Assembly: GCA_963709425.1 (NCBI GenBank)
Contig: CAVPWG010000002.1
Location: forward strand, 62,001-126,000
Source of the DNA: JAICJC01 sp963709425
GTDB taxonomy: Bacteria > Actinomycetota > Thermoleophilia > Gaiellales > JAICJC01
Length of the DNA: 64,000 nucleotides
Direction: 5' to 3'
Below, in pieces: positions 27,133 to 35,521 of the stretch. Made by a program: the position numbers and the translations under genes. Numbering within the stretch: the stretch's first letter is position 1; each line of letters opens with the position of its first letter. The notes beneath the pieces are model-generated. The model was not told the origin of the DNA. It saw only the letters and a program-made list of their open reading frames with translations, and made no database searches.

Positions 27133-29472
27133 ATGGAGGCAACAGGGCGTCGGGCGTTTTTGATCTCGAAGGGGTGGATCCAGGCTGCGATCCTCGTCGT
27201 GGTGACGGGGTTCTTCGTGCTCGGGCTGCTGGCGTACCGCACCTACATGGAGCAGCCGCCGGTACCCGGGAAGGTTGTTGATCCTGCGGGCAGGGTGGTG
27301 TTCACGGGGTCTGACGTTCACGCCGGACAGGAGGTGTTCCTGCAGAACGGGTTGATGGAGTACGGTTCGGTGTTCGGTCACGGCGCCTACCTTGGGCCTG
27401 ACTACACGGCCGACTATCTCCGTCGCTCGGCGAGTCTCGTGAGGCGCTCGTACGGCGGCGCGGGGTCGGATTCCGCCTCCCGCCGCACCGTCGCGGACTT
27501 CCGCACCAACCGGTACGAGTCACAGTCCGGCACGCTGACGTTCACGAACGCCCAGGCGGACGCGTTCAGGCGCCTCGTTTCATACTACGGCGGCTTCTTT
27601 TCCGATTCCACCAGCGAGCATGGGCTTGTGCCGAAGGCGATTACCGACCGGCGGGAGGTGCGTCAGCTGACCGCGTTCTTCGCCTGGACGGCGTGGGCGG
27701 CATCGGCCGGGCGGCCCGGTCACAACTACTCGTTCACGAACAACTGGCCGCCAGAGCCGCGGGTTGGAAACAGGCCTACCGCCAACGTGATCGTGTGGTC
27801 GGTGCTGTCGTTGATCGCGCTGCTCGGTGGCATCGGCGTCTTGTTTGCGGTCTTTGGCCGGTGGGGGCAGCGACTCGGCTGGCACGGCCGCGAGCAGGCG
27901 ACGCTGGTGTTCCGCTCGCCAGGCGACGTGGCGCTCACCCCGGCGCAGCGCGCCACCGCCTGGTTCTTCTTCGTCATGGCCGCGCTGTTCCTGATTCAGA
28001 CGCTGGCCGGGGCGGCGAGCCAGCATTACCGCGCCGAAATCGACAACTTCTTCGGCTACGACCTCGCACGGGTGTTCCCGTACAACCTGATGCGGACCTG
28101 GCACGTGCAGCTCGCCATCTTCTGGGTCGCGACCTCGTTCGTGGCGGCCGGCATCTTCCTGGCCCCGATGATCGCACGACGCGAGCCCAAGCACCAGGGC
28201 AAGCTCGCGTTCGCGCTGCTCGGCGCGCTGGCCGTGGTCGTCTTCGGCATGCTGATCGGCTCTTACCTGGGCGTGCACGGCGTGCTGACCGACGCCGCCT
28301 CGAACTGGTTTGGGCTGCAGGGCTTCGAGTACCTCGACCTCGCACGGCTGTGGCAAGTGCTGCTCTCGGTCGGCCTGTTCGGCTGGGTCTTCATGCTCTG
28401 GCGGGTCCTGCGTCGGCGGCTGGCGTCGGAGCACCCTGGGAACATGCCGTGGCTGTTCTTCCTCGCCGCCTGCGCGATCCCCGCCTTTTACGCCGTGGGC
28501 CTGCTCGCCCGTAGCGAAGACACGTTCACCACCACCGAGTTCTGGCGCTTCTGGGTCGTGCACCTGTGGGTCGAGGACTTCCTCGAGCTGTTCACGACCG
28601 TGATGGTGGCGTACATGTTCGTGCTGCTTGGGGTGGTCCGCGAGCGGGTCGCCCTGACGGTGGTGTTCCTCGACATCATCCTGTACTCGGTGGGCGGGGT
28701 GATCGGCACCATGCACCACCTCTACTTCTCCGGCGAGCCGGCAGAGCACATGGCGCTGGGCGCGTTCTTCTCCGCCGCCGAGGTCATCCCGCTCACGTTC
28801 CTGACCGTCGAGGCGTGGTCGTTTCTCCAGCTCGGCGCCGCCCAACAGGCGCGGTCGCCAACGCCGTTCCCGCACCGCTGGGCGGTGATGTTCCTCGTGT
28901 CGGTCGGGTTCTGGAACTTCCTCGGCGCCGGCATCTTCGGCTTCTTGATCAACCTGCCGATCGTGTCCTACTACGAGATCGGCACCGCGCTCACAGCCAA
29001 CCACGGACACGCGGCCATGATGGGCGTCTACGGGATGCTCGCGCTCGGCCTGGCGCTGTTCTGCCTGCGCTACCTGATCCCGGCCGAGCGCTGGCCCGAG
29101 CGCTGGGCGCGCATCTCGTTCTGGTCGACGAACATCGGGCTGGCCTGGATGTGCTTCGCCACCCTCCTACCACTCGGCATCATCCAGCTGTACAAGTCGG
29201 TCAACTCCGGATATTTCGAAGCGCGCGAGGCCAAGTTCCTCACCAACGACACAAACGCGCTCCTCGAGTGGCTACGCCTCCCGGGTGACCTCCTGTTCAT
29301 CATCGGCGGTGCCGTCCCCACCCTCTACATCGCCTGGATCGGCATCCGACACACCGTCAACCGGGTCACCCTCGACGAACCCGAGGGCGGCATCCTCTTC
29401 ACCGACATCATGCTCCCACCAAGCGCCACTGGGGCGGGCGGCGATGAGGCGACCGCCGCCCGGCTTATATGA
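27133..29472 (+). CDS. norZ: Quinol-dependent nitric oxide reductase (qNOR)
   Basis: 779 residues from ATG 27133. A single-subunit integral membrane enzyme reducing 2 NO to N2O with quinol. Residues 1-245 are the membrane anchor plus the periplasmic domain replacing NorC, with no CxxCH, as expected for qNOR. Helices 2-14 follow. Visible ligands: quinol-site His/Glu in SQHYRAEIDNFFG (~297), low-spin haem His in RTWHVQLAIFW, FeB His/Glu in VVHLWVEDF (~475), FeB His pair in GTMHHLYFSG (~527), and haem b/b3 His in TANHGHAAMMGVYG (~624). All are conserved, which argues against an NO dismutase. It lies in the tRNA-Lys element with no regulator beside it, and probably serves NO detoxification or anaerobic respiration. 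Confidence 0.95.
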   Translation: MEATGRRAFLISKGWIQAAILVVVTGFFVLGLLAYRTYMEQPPVPGKVVDPAGRVVFTGSDVHAGQEVFLQNGLMEYGSVFGHGAYLGPDYTADYLRRSASLVRRSYGGAGSDSASRRTVADFRTNRYESQSGTLTFTNAQADAFRRLVSYYGGFFSDSTSEHGLVPKAITDRREVRQLTAFFAWTAWAASAGRPGHNYSFTNNWPPEPRVGNRPTANVIVWSVLSLIALLGGIGVLFAVFGRWGQRLGWHGREQATLVFRSPGDVALTPAQRATAWFFFVMAALFLIQTLAGAASQHYRAEIDNFFGYDLARVFPYNLMRTWHVQLAIFWVATSFVAAGIFLAPMIARREPKHQGKLAFALLGALAVVVFGMLIGSYLGVHGVLTDAASNWFGLQGFEYLDLARLWQVLLSVGLFGWVFMLWRVLRRRLASEHPGNMPWLFFLAACAIPAFYAVGLLARSEDTFTTTEFWRFWVVHLWVEDFLELFTTVMVAYMFVLLGVVRERVALTVVFLDIILYSVGGVIGTMHHLYFSGEPAEHMALGAFFSAAEVIPLTFLTVEAWSFLQLGAAQQARSPTPFPHRWAVMFLVSVGFWNFLGAGIFGFLINLPIVSYYEIGTALTANHGHAAMMGVYGMLALGLALFCLRYLIPAERWPERWARISFWSTNIGLAWMCFATLLPLGIIQLYKSVNSGYFEAREAKFLTNDTNALLEWLRLPGDLLFIIGGAVPTLYIAWIGIRHTVNRVTLDEPEGGILFTDIMLPPSATGAGGDEATAARLI

Positions 29473-30101
29473 GCGCCGAGGTCATACTGGCGGCCGGCTA
29501 CGCCGCGGCCCTGATCGCCGGCGCCTTCTCGCTCGAATGGCTGTCAGCACACACCCACCGCCGCTCGCTTCGGTACCGCACCGCCGGGTTCACCTACCAC
29601 GAGACGCTTGACCACTGGAGCTGCCCCGAGGGCCAACATCTATGGCCGCACGAGTTCGACTACGACCGCCGACTAGTGCGCTACCGGGCCAAAGCACACA
29701 TCTGCAACGCCTGCGCCCGCAAACCCGACTGCACCGACTCCAACCACGGCCGCGAGGTCGTCCGCCCGCTCGACCCGTGGCCCCACTCCGAGGCTGGCCG
29801 GTTCCACCGCGTGATCTGCCTGCTCCTCGTCGCCCTCGCGGCGCTCATCCTCCTCATCGAAACCGCACGCCACCACCACACGGCTGAGCTCGGGCTGCTC
29901 ACGACGCTGCTGCTCGCCGCCGCCGCCGCCGCGCGCTGGCTGGAACGCGACCTCGCCGCCCATCCCACCACCTTCCCGCACCCATCTGCATCTCATGGCC
30001 TACGCCTGGCAACCACCGCAACCGACCGTCGACACGCCAACAGCCAGCCGCCATCGCAGACCGGCCCAGATACCTCACCGCAAAGACCACCCAGCGCCTG
30101 A
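29469..30101 (+). CDS. Membrane protein with transposase-like zinc ribbon, coupled to norZ
   Basis: 210 residues; its ATG overlaps the norZ stop (ATGA). Topology: N-terminal helix (VILAAGYAAALIAGAFSL), a soluble zinc-ribbon region at ~50-95, then two helices (VICLLLVALAALILLIE; LLTTLLLAAAAAARWL) and a Ser/Thr/Pro-rich tail. The ribbon has CPEGQHLWP, a YRAKAHICNACARKPDC block and a DSNHGREV segment. This resembles the Cys cluster of IS1182/IS4-type transposases (CPxG...YRA...C-x2-C-x4-C), but no DDE catalytic domain exists. Strict coupling to norZ suggests an accessory, assembly or electron-transfer role. Function unknown. Confidence 0.72.
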   Translation: MSAEVILAAGYAAALIAGAFSLEWLSAHTHRRSLRYRTAGFTYHETLDHWSCPEGQHLWPHEFDYDRRLVRYRAKAHICNACARKPDCTDSNHGREVVRPLDPWPHSEAGRFHRVICLLLVALAALILLIETARHHHTAELGLLTTLLLAAAAAARWLERDLAAHPTTFPHPSASHGLRLATTATDRRHANSQPPSQTGPDTSPQRPPSA

Positions 30102-30390
30102 CACTGCCACCGGTCGTGCGGCCGAACTCGTCGCGGCCACCGCCCACGAAGGGCGGAGTGGGGTGTGGAGTTGGAGGCGCGAATCGGCGAGGCATCGTCG
30201 CGCTCGTCGCGACGACGTGCGTGTCCGGCGTGGGTCGGCTCAGCGGCGGCACTGGCCTTAACACCGACGCCACGGCTCGTGCAGCCCGATCCGTGCACTT
30301 TCGGGCCAACCGCCGGTACGTGACGTAGAGATTGACTCCAGAGGGACGAGTGGCCAAAGAGGCGGCCTATCGATTGGGTATCGTCCTCCC

Positions 30391-30711
30391 ATGCCGGAAC
30401 TCCCAGACGAGGGCGCCGCGCCCGACGAACTGCTGGCACCGGCCGCGTACGATCGTCCGCCCGACGCGGCGCCGCCCGAGTCGGGCCGGCACGAGCGCCC
30501 GCAGGGTATGTTGCCGGGCCGTGAGCGACGCCGCAGCGTGATCGAGCGCGGCTTCGTGCGCGTCATCGCCACGGGTGGGATCATCGGGATTGGCACCCTC
30601 CTGGGCGCCGTCCTCGTCAGCCAGGCCGTTGAGGGGTGGATCGTCGGGCTCGCCGTCGGTATGACGTCGGTCGTTCTGGCCGCCCTGCTCTGGTCGTCGC
30701 GACAGCTCTAA
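30391..30711 (+). CDS. Small two-helix membrane protein
   Basis: 106 residues. A Pro/Glu/Arg-rich cytosolic N-terminus is followed by two hydrophobic helices (VIATGGIIGIGTLLGAVLV; GWIVGLAVGMTSVVLAALLW). The stop overlaps the convergent recombinase stop by 4 bases. The 289 bases before it, back to the norZ partner gene, hold no recognisable gene. Function unknown. Confidence 0.5.
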   Translation: MPELPDEGAAPDELLAPAAYDRPPDAAPPESGRHERPQGMLPGRERRRSVIERGFVRVIATGGIIGIGTLLGAVLVSQAVEGWIVGLAVGMTSVVLAALLWSSRQL

Positions 30712-32154
30712 GCCGCGCGCTCGGGCCATGCGAAGGAGGCGAGAGGGACGCGGCGGCCGCGGGCCGGAAGGTCGTCGGGCGCCTCGCCGGCCCACAGGAT
30801 GAGGGTGCGGGCGGCGATGTCGCGGCCGCGGCGGAGCATGATCGCGTCGATTCCAGCGGCGAGCTGCTGCCGTCGATCCTGTGTGGAGAGGTCGGGCCAG
30901 AGGGCGGGCAGCCCGGCGGCGATCCGGAGACCGGCCGAGGCCGACACGGCCATGGCGGTGTCCAGCGCCTGCTGCGCGGCCTTTTGCTTTTGCCGGCGGC
31001 TGGTCAGGCCGGCGGCATAGGCGTCGCGGCCGACCTCGCGGACGCTCACCGCCTCGATCCACGCCGCTAACTCGGCCTCGGTTTCGGCGAGCGCGTGCCG
31101 CGCATGCTCGGTCGCGGCGCGGTCGGCAGCCGGGCGAGTGAGGGCTCCATCCGGTCCGAGCTCCGCCAAGAACGCCGCGACGACGTGCGGCTCAACAACG
31201 TGTGCGAGGACGCTCGTCGGCGTGGGGCAGTGCCCCGCGGCATGCTCGCCCCGGCACCGGTACTGGCGCAGGTTCCCCCCGCGGCTGGAGATCGTGTCGG
31301 GCTTCATGACGTATCTGCAGCCGGCGCATCGGAGAAGGCCGGCCAAGAGCGCGCCGCTGGGCGAGCGGAGCGGCGAGACGGTTCGCCGGGTCAGCTGCGC
31401 CGCACGCCATTCTGCCTTCGAGACCAGCGCGGGATGGGCGCCGTCCTTGTGGTGCTGCCCGGAACGTGCCTGGCCGGTGTACACGGGATTCTCGATCACG
31501 TTCCGCACGGCACCTGTCGTCCACGCCGTGCCGCCGTATGGCCCGACGATCCCGGCGGCTTCGAGGATGCCGGCGAGCTCTTTCCACGACGCGCCTGCCG
31601 CTCGCCGCCGGAACACGTCGGCGATCGTAGGCGCGGCGCACGTCGACTGGCTCCAGCCGGCCGTCGGCCCCCCGGCGATAGCCCGTCGGTAGCCGGCTGG
31701 CGATGTGGACGCCCCGGTTGACGGCCGACTCCTGTGCCCTCGCCCAGGTGTCGCGGATCCGGTCAACCTCGAGCTGCGCTAGCGCCAGGATCATGTGAAG
31801 AGCGAACTTGCCCGTCGGCGTGCCGGTGTCGAACTTCTCCTCGACGCTGACCAACCGGCCGCCAGCGTCGTCGACGCGCCTGATGGCCGCGGCAGCCGCG
31901 GCCATGCTGGGTGCGATGCGATCGAGCTTCGCCACGACGATGCCGTCGGTCTTGCTCGCCTCGATCCGCGCTAGGGCCCGCTCGAGTCCTGGCCGTGGTG
32001 CCTTGTTGCCGGCCTCGTCCAGGTCGTCGTGCCACGCCGCTATGTGGTGGCCGTGGAGGGCGCAGAACGCCTCGATCTCGTCTCTCTGCGCCCCGGCGGA
32101 GACGAAGTTCTTGCTGCTCCTATGGCTGACTCTGATGTAGCCGTCGACGTTCAT
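30708..32154 (-). pseudogene. Large serine recombinase, frameshifted
   Basis: About 482 codons, the usual size of a serine integrase or transposon recombinase. Resolvase domain: start MNVDGYIRVSHRSSKNFVSA with catalytic Ser in RVS, then EAGNKAPRPGLERAL, DGIVVAKLDRIAPS and FALHMILALAQLEVDRI. Recombinase domain: TIADVFRRRAAGASWKELAGILEAAGI, GTAWTTGAVRNVIENPVYTGQA. Zinc ribbon: LLRCAGCRYVM and RCRGEHAAGHCPTP, then a coiled-coil tail. Reading switches frame near 31620-31645, between the VDVRRA and APTIADVF segments, so the copy is either inactive or carries a base error. It is the only recombinase in the element. Confidence 0.85.
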
Positions 32155-32171
32155 AGGAGTGCCGTCCGCGT

Positions 32172-32318
32172 CTACAGGCGCTCGTCCTCGCGAAGCACGC
32201 TGGCCACGTCTGCCATCACATGGAGCAGGGGTGCACAGAGGGGGCACTCCTCGGGCGTCGCGCCGGAGTGGCCGTTGCGCTCGGTGGGCAACAGGGGGGC
32301 GGTAATGGGGGGCTCCAT
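32172..32318 (-). CDS. Very small Cys-containing protein upstream of the recombinase
   Basis: 48 codons from ATG 32318, or 52 from an in-frame ATG at 32330. Contains EECPLCAPLLHVM, one C-x2-C pair with a His, and a helical C-terminus (ADVASVLREDERL). A GAGAG sequence lies 5 bases before the inner ATG. It ends 17 bases before the recombinase start and is probably co-transcribed. Could be a zinc-binding recombination directionality factor, but that is only a guess from position. Confidence 0.45.
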   Translation of the reverse strand: MEPPITAPLLPTERNGHSGATPEECPLCAPLLHVMADVASVLREDERL

Positions 32319-32409
32319 GCGATCTCTCATTCCTTGGGCTCTTGGGTTCGTCGGTCGTTGGTGCCGCGCACCCCTGGCCGGCTTCGGCCAGGGGCTCGCG
32401 GATGCTGCT

Positions 32410-32604
32410 CTAGCGTGAGGTGGTCAGCCCGAGGAGATTCTCCACATGGAGCATCTCGCCGCGGAAGCTGTTGTAGTCCTGCTCGCTGGCCGCCTTGAAG
32501 GCGGGGTCAGCACCGTCGCGCACGATGCGGAAACGATCGGTGGCGCTCTTCAGTGCCTGCGCAACGTTCATCTCAGCAGTGCGGGTGGGGATGGAAGTCG
32601 TCAT
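32410..32604 (-). CDS. Small hypothetical protein
   Basis: 64 residues, ATG with agagga 5 bases upstream. Charged and helical (NVAQALKSATDRFRIVRDGAD; QDYNSFRGEMLHVENLLGL). It precedes the Cys-containing gene and the recombinase on the same strand. The AT-rich stretch at 32635-32700 just upstream probably holds the promoter. No family recognised. Confidence 0.55.
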   Translation of the reverse strand: MTTSIPTRTAEMNVAQALKSATDRFRIVRDGADPAFKAASEQDYNSFRGEMLHVENLLGLTTSR

Positions 32605-32749
32605 GCTGTTCCTCTCAGTTCAGGCTCTCTTCGGCCTGGTATGTCCACCGTATCACGACTATGGCCTATATGCAATACGATAGATACCGTCAAAGGGCAT
32701 AATCCGCACCGATCGGGCGCCCTAGGTCTCGAACTCGATAGACAGTTCG

Positions 32750-32899
32750 ATGTGCCAGCCCATTATTCTGGCGATCGTAGAACCACCGTTGGCGGTGCAG
32801 GTAGCGACGGCGCGACCCTTGGCAGGTTCCACCAGCGTTGACCCGAAGCGCGGCGAGATCCTGCTCGTCGCAGGCGATCGACCACCCGCCAACGACTAG
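32750..32899 (+). CDS. Possible small protein
   Basis: 49-codon frame from ATG 32750 to TAG 32897-32899, with protein-like content (CQPIILAIVEPPLAVQVATA; PKRGEILLVAGDRPPAND). No clear ribosome-binding site. It may be a fragment of a larger lost gene. Low confidence. Confidence 0.25.
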   Translation: MCQPIILAIVEPPLAVQVATARPLAGSTSVDPKRGEILLVAGDRPPAND

Positions 32900-32912
32900 A
32901 CCGCGACTGGCC

Positions 32913-33364
32913 CTACCGGGCCACTGACTCAGCTGCCTTCTTGAGGTGGCCGAGCCATGCCATCAGCGACCCGTCGAGCAGGGTTTGCATCCCGGCCGCG
33001 TCGGCTTCGACCGGCTCTCCTGCGAATGACTCGTTGGTCTCCACGTGGGCGCCGCCGGGTGTCTCACGGAAGATCCATTCGTGGACGCCGGTGATCCCGC
33101 CGGCGGTACCTCCCAGAGCACGCGGGATCGTTCGGACAGGTTGTAGATCGTGGAAGTTACGGGGAATCCGTAGCTCGACCAGTCGAACGAGGCTCCTTCC
33201 TCGAACGCGCCATCGAGGTGCGCCTCGGTGACGTCGGTCTGCCAGATCGGCCACGTGTTGACCTCAACGTGGAGTCGCCACACGACGTCCAGCGGCGCCG
33301 CTATCTCGGTCTCGTGGTGAGAAACCACGGGTGCGTCACGATCGATGGCCGTGGGCGTTGTCAT
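32913..33364 (-). pseudogene. SRPBCC-family (polyketide cyclase/START-like) protein, frameshifted
   Basis: About 150 codons, the normal single-domain length. The first part reads VVSHHETEIAAPLDVVWRLHVEVNTWPIWQTDV and FEEGASFDWSSYGFPVTSTIYN, typical of the N-terminal strand, helix and Trp motif of SRPBCC ligand-binding proteins. After about 33105 the sense continues in another frame (GITGVHEWIFRETPGGAHVETNESF; LMAWLGHLKKAAESVAR, the C-terminal helix). One base is gained or lost at that point. It would bind a hydrophobic ligand; the ligand is unknown. It is inside the tRNA-Lys element. Confidence 0.75.
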
Positions 33365-33934
33365 GGCTCTCCTCCCGCGCGCTGGTCCGGGCTACGCGCC
33401 AGAGCCTAGCCCGTCCGATCAGTTCTCCGGCACGGATTCAGCCGCATGACACACCCGCCGATGCATCGAGCCTCGGCGTCGACCATCCGGGGCGCGGATT
33501 TCGAGTACCCCCCGCTTCTCCTCTTCGCCGGCGGGCGCGGTCTTACCGGGACGCCCGAGACGTTGCGGCGCTGAGGGCGGGCCGAGGCGGGGGAGGCCGC
33601 CGTGGCGGACGGCCTCCGCACCCCTTCGACTCCTGCCTCGCGGGAGGAACCCTTGGCAGTCTGCCCCGAGTCGTGAGCGACGATATCCGCCCGCAACGAC
33701 AACGCGATGGCCGCTATCCATCTTTTCACGAGCGCTCGCCGGTCAGGCGGGACATGCGCGAGCGGTTCGCTAACCTGAAGGGGTGCCCGCGCCGGGCCCT
33801 ACCGCGCCCGCCGGGCTAGCCGCGTCTCGTCCTACACCCACGGCTCGGCTCCCCAAGTCGACGCCTCCCCCTAGGACGGGGCGCGGTGAAACAGTGGGGG
33901 CCGCCCGGTCGGTACCTAACCAGCAAGACGCGTT
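33365..33934 (+). other. 570-base interval without a supported gene
   Basis: Overlapping Arg/Pro-rich frames exist on both strands (for example minus 33406-33729) but none has a credible start and domain. I see nothing firm here. Confidence 0.4.
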
Positions 33935-34072
33935 CTACGCGGGCCGGTGGCAACTCGTGCAGTTCCCGTCCCGGTCGAACCTGCCGCCGCACCAATCGCA
34001 TCGTTCGACCCGGCTGGCCTTCGGCCGTGGGAGGAGCGTGGGCAGCACCACCGCTGTCAGCGTCACCGGCAC
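33935..34072 (-). CDS. Very small double-CxxC zinc-ribbon protein
   Basis: 45 codons from GTG 34072 (a second GTG at 34066 is possible). A hydrophobic N-terminus is followed by a compact zinc ribbon: RCDWCGGRFDRDGNCTSCHR, i.e. C-x2-C-x8-C-x2-C. It is complete and ends with the ribbon. It resembles ribbon proteins carried by mobile elements and phages, but no family is assigned. Confidence 0.55.
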   Translation of the reverse strand: MPVTLTAVVLPTLLPRPKASRVERCDWCGGRFDRDGNCTSCHRPA

Positions 34073-34174
34073 CCTGCGAATGCTACCTAACGGCGTCCGC
34101 ACTCAGGCGTGGATGTAATCCTCGCGTTCTTGACCGCTCGCCGGACGTCGGCCTACGCGCCCTCGGCTGACTGT

Positions 34175-34387
34175 CTATCCGCGGATGGCTCGAGCTCGTC
34201 GGCGTTCCATCACCGCGTCGATCGCCCAATGCTCGCGCTTCCGCCACTCGCCGCCTAGTTCTCGGCAGAGCCACCGCCCCGACTCGGAGCAGGCGACGGT
34301 CTCGAGGCCGGCAGAGCACCGGCCTGGGAGCGGCTGGTGGAGACGACCGCAGAGGGAGCACCGACTGCGTGGGTCGAGAGCCGTCAC
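34175..34387 (-). CDS. Small zinc-ribbon protein
   Basis: 70 residues from GTG 34387, which overlaps the stop of the upstream small gene by 4 bases (GTGA). Cys-rich first half: RCSLCGRLHQPLPGRCSAGL and VACSESGRWLCREL, enough for one or two zinc sites. The C-terminus is basic and helical. Paired with the RHH-like gene, it looks like part of the regulatory end of the element, 420 bases from tRNA-Lys. Confidence 0.5.
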   Translation of the reverse strand: MTALDPRSRCSLCGRLHQPLPGRCSAGLETVACSESGRWLCRELGGEWRKREHWAIDAVMERRRARAIRG

Positions 34388-34507
34388 GGCAGGGCGGAGA
34401 GCTCGGCGTTCACGGCCCGACGTGCCTCCTTGAGGTGCGGCAGCATTTCGTTGCACCGGTCGAGACGCGTCGAGGTCGTCTGGCACCTGAATCTCGATGG
34501 TTCGCAC
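34384..34507 (-). CDS. Small ribbon-helix-helix-like protein, probably frameshifted
   Basis: Two frames must be joined. From GTG 34507 the sequence reads VRTIEIQVPDDLDAS, typical of an RHH (CopG-like) beta strand. The likely helix part lies in the next frame (LDRCNEMLPHLKEARRAVNAEL) and ends at TGA 34384-34386. A one-base shift near 34460 would fuse them into about 41 residues. An alternative without a frameshift starts at ATG 34518 and gives a less convincing N-terminus. It would be a DNA-binding repressor or antitoxin. Confidence 0.4.
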
Positions 34508-34809
34508 GGTTCGGTCATCCTCGGTGTGTGCCGTATGTGCGCCACCCCGTAAAAAACCCCTGCAAGCGTTCTCCTCGAGCGGGGCCGCTTGGTTGAGCAC
34601 AAAACGGCGTAGCCGTGCGCCTTGACACCCCTTGTCGCTTCGGTTCCAGTGCTGAAGGTGGGAGTCGAACCCGCACGGCCCGCGCGCGACCAATGAGTCG
34701 GCAGCGGTCGCTGCATCGTTCGCCGGGCACCTCGTACACGTCCCGTACACATTAGGCCACGAACAATCGATTCGATGAGCAGGTTCCGCTCAACCAAGCC
34801 GTTCTAGAG
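34508..34809 (-). other. 302-base interval between the last element genes and tRNA-Lys
   Basis: No supported protein gene. A minus-strand segment at about 34650-34682 has a T-arm-like sequence (GGGTTCGACTCCCACC) plus an acceptor-like tail but no matching 5' half, so it is at most a tRNA remnant. The tRNA-Lys core repeat begins at 34810. Confidence 0.4.
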
Positions 34810-34849
34810 TGGGCCGTGCTGGGATCGAACCAGCGACCTTGGGATTAAA
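34810..34849 (-). repeat. Attachment-site copy within tRNA-Lys (proximal end of the element)
   Basis: 40 bases identical to 26259-26298, running from the discriminator base to the anticodon loop. Together they bound an 8.55 kb element, and orientation and order fit integration into the tRNA 3' end. Confidence 0.88.
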
Positions 34850-34882
34850 AGTCCCCTGCTCTACCAGCTGAGCTAACGGCCC
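34810..34882 (-). tRNA. tRNA-Lys (anticodon UUU)
   Basis: 73 bases. Acceptor GGGCCGT pairs with ACGGCCC, discriminator A. Anticodon loop CTTTTAA gives UUU. T-arm GGTTCGATCCC. This gene is the integration target: its 3' 40 bases are duplicated at 26259-26298, so its present 3' end was supplied by the element. Confidence 0.95.
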
Positions 34883-34917
34883 CAGGGAGCCAAGTGTAGG
34901 TGGTAGCTTGGGCGCCC

Positions 34918-35521
34918 ATGCTGCGCATCGGCCATCGCGGCGCAGCCGCTCTCGCGCCCGAGAACACCCTCGCCGCAATGCGCGCTGCGATCGGTGCTGG
35001 CGTGGACATGGTCGAGTTCGACGTGGCGCCCGGACTCGTCGTGGGCCACGACGGCGGCCCACCCCGGTCCCGGTCTCGCGTCATTCCTCGCCGAACTCGC
35101 AGAGATCGCCCCGCCCGAGCTCGGCTTCCTGGTCGATCTGAAGGGGTGCGGCTACGAGCGCGACACGCTCGCGGCGTGCGCGGTCGCCGGCCTCGCGGAC
35201 CGGTGCGTGTTCTCGACCGGCGAGCTGCGCTCACTCATCGCGCTGAACGACGACGCCCGGACGAGTGCCACGATCACGCCGGGCCGGTTCTGGGTGCCCT
35301 GGGGCAAGGTCACACCCGCCGACGTCCATGCCCGGTCCGGCGCCCGCGACGCAACGCTGCGACATGACATCGTCACCGCCGAGACCGTCACCGCCGTGCA
35401 CGAGCGTGGCGGCCGGGTGCTCGCCTGGACCGTGAACACGCGCGACGGCATCGAGCGCATGCGCGCGCTCGGCTGCGACGGCGTCATCACCGACGACCCG
35501 CGACTGTTCCACGAGGAGTGA
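34918..35521 (+). pseudogene. Glycerophosphodiester phosphodiesterase, frameshifted
   Basis: About 201 codons. A TIM-barrel enzyme that hydrolyses glycerophosphodiesters to glycerol-3-phosphate and an alcohol. The start MLRIGHRGAAALAPENTLAAMRAAI carries the catalytic GHRG and PENT; then VDMVEFDVA and VVGHDGGP. Near 35055-35075 the sense moves to the frame reading LASFLAELAEIAPPELGFLVDLKG, ending VLAWTVNTRDGIERMRALGCDGVITDDPRLF. It is shorter than usual (230-250), so a few strands may also be missing. The stop overlaps the ureohydrolase GTG. Confidence 0.85.

Noticed and set aside
27580..29010. Long minus-strand open frame inside norZ
   Set aside because: It is an antisense shadow of high-GC coding DNA, Arg/His/Glu-rich with no domain, and norZ is certain.
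27133..29472. Nitric oxide dismutase instead of qNOR
   Set aside because: The FeB His pair, HLWVE glutamate and quinol-site His/Glu are all present; Nod proteins alter these.
29469..30101. Insertion-sequence transposase fragment
   Set aside because: Only the Cys cluster resembles a transposase. It is coupled to norZ, has three membrane helices and no DDE residues or terminal repeats.
32446..32841. 131-codon plus-strand frame in the element
   Set aside because: It runs antisense to the better supported 32410-32604 gene and has no ribosome-binding site or domain.
34650..34682. Additional tRNA gene on the minus strand
   Set aside because: A T-arm-like sequence exists, but no matching acceptor 5' strand, D-arm or anticodon stem can be built upstream.
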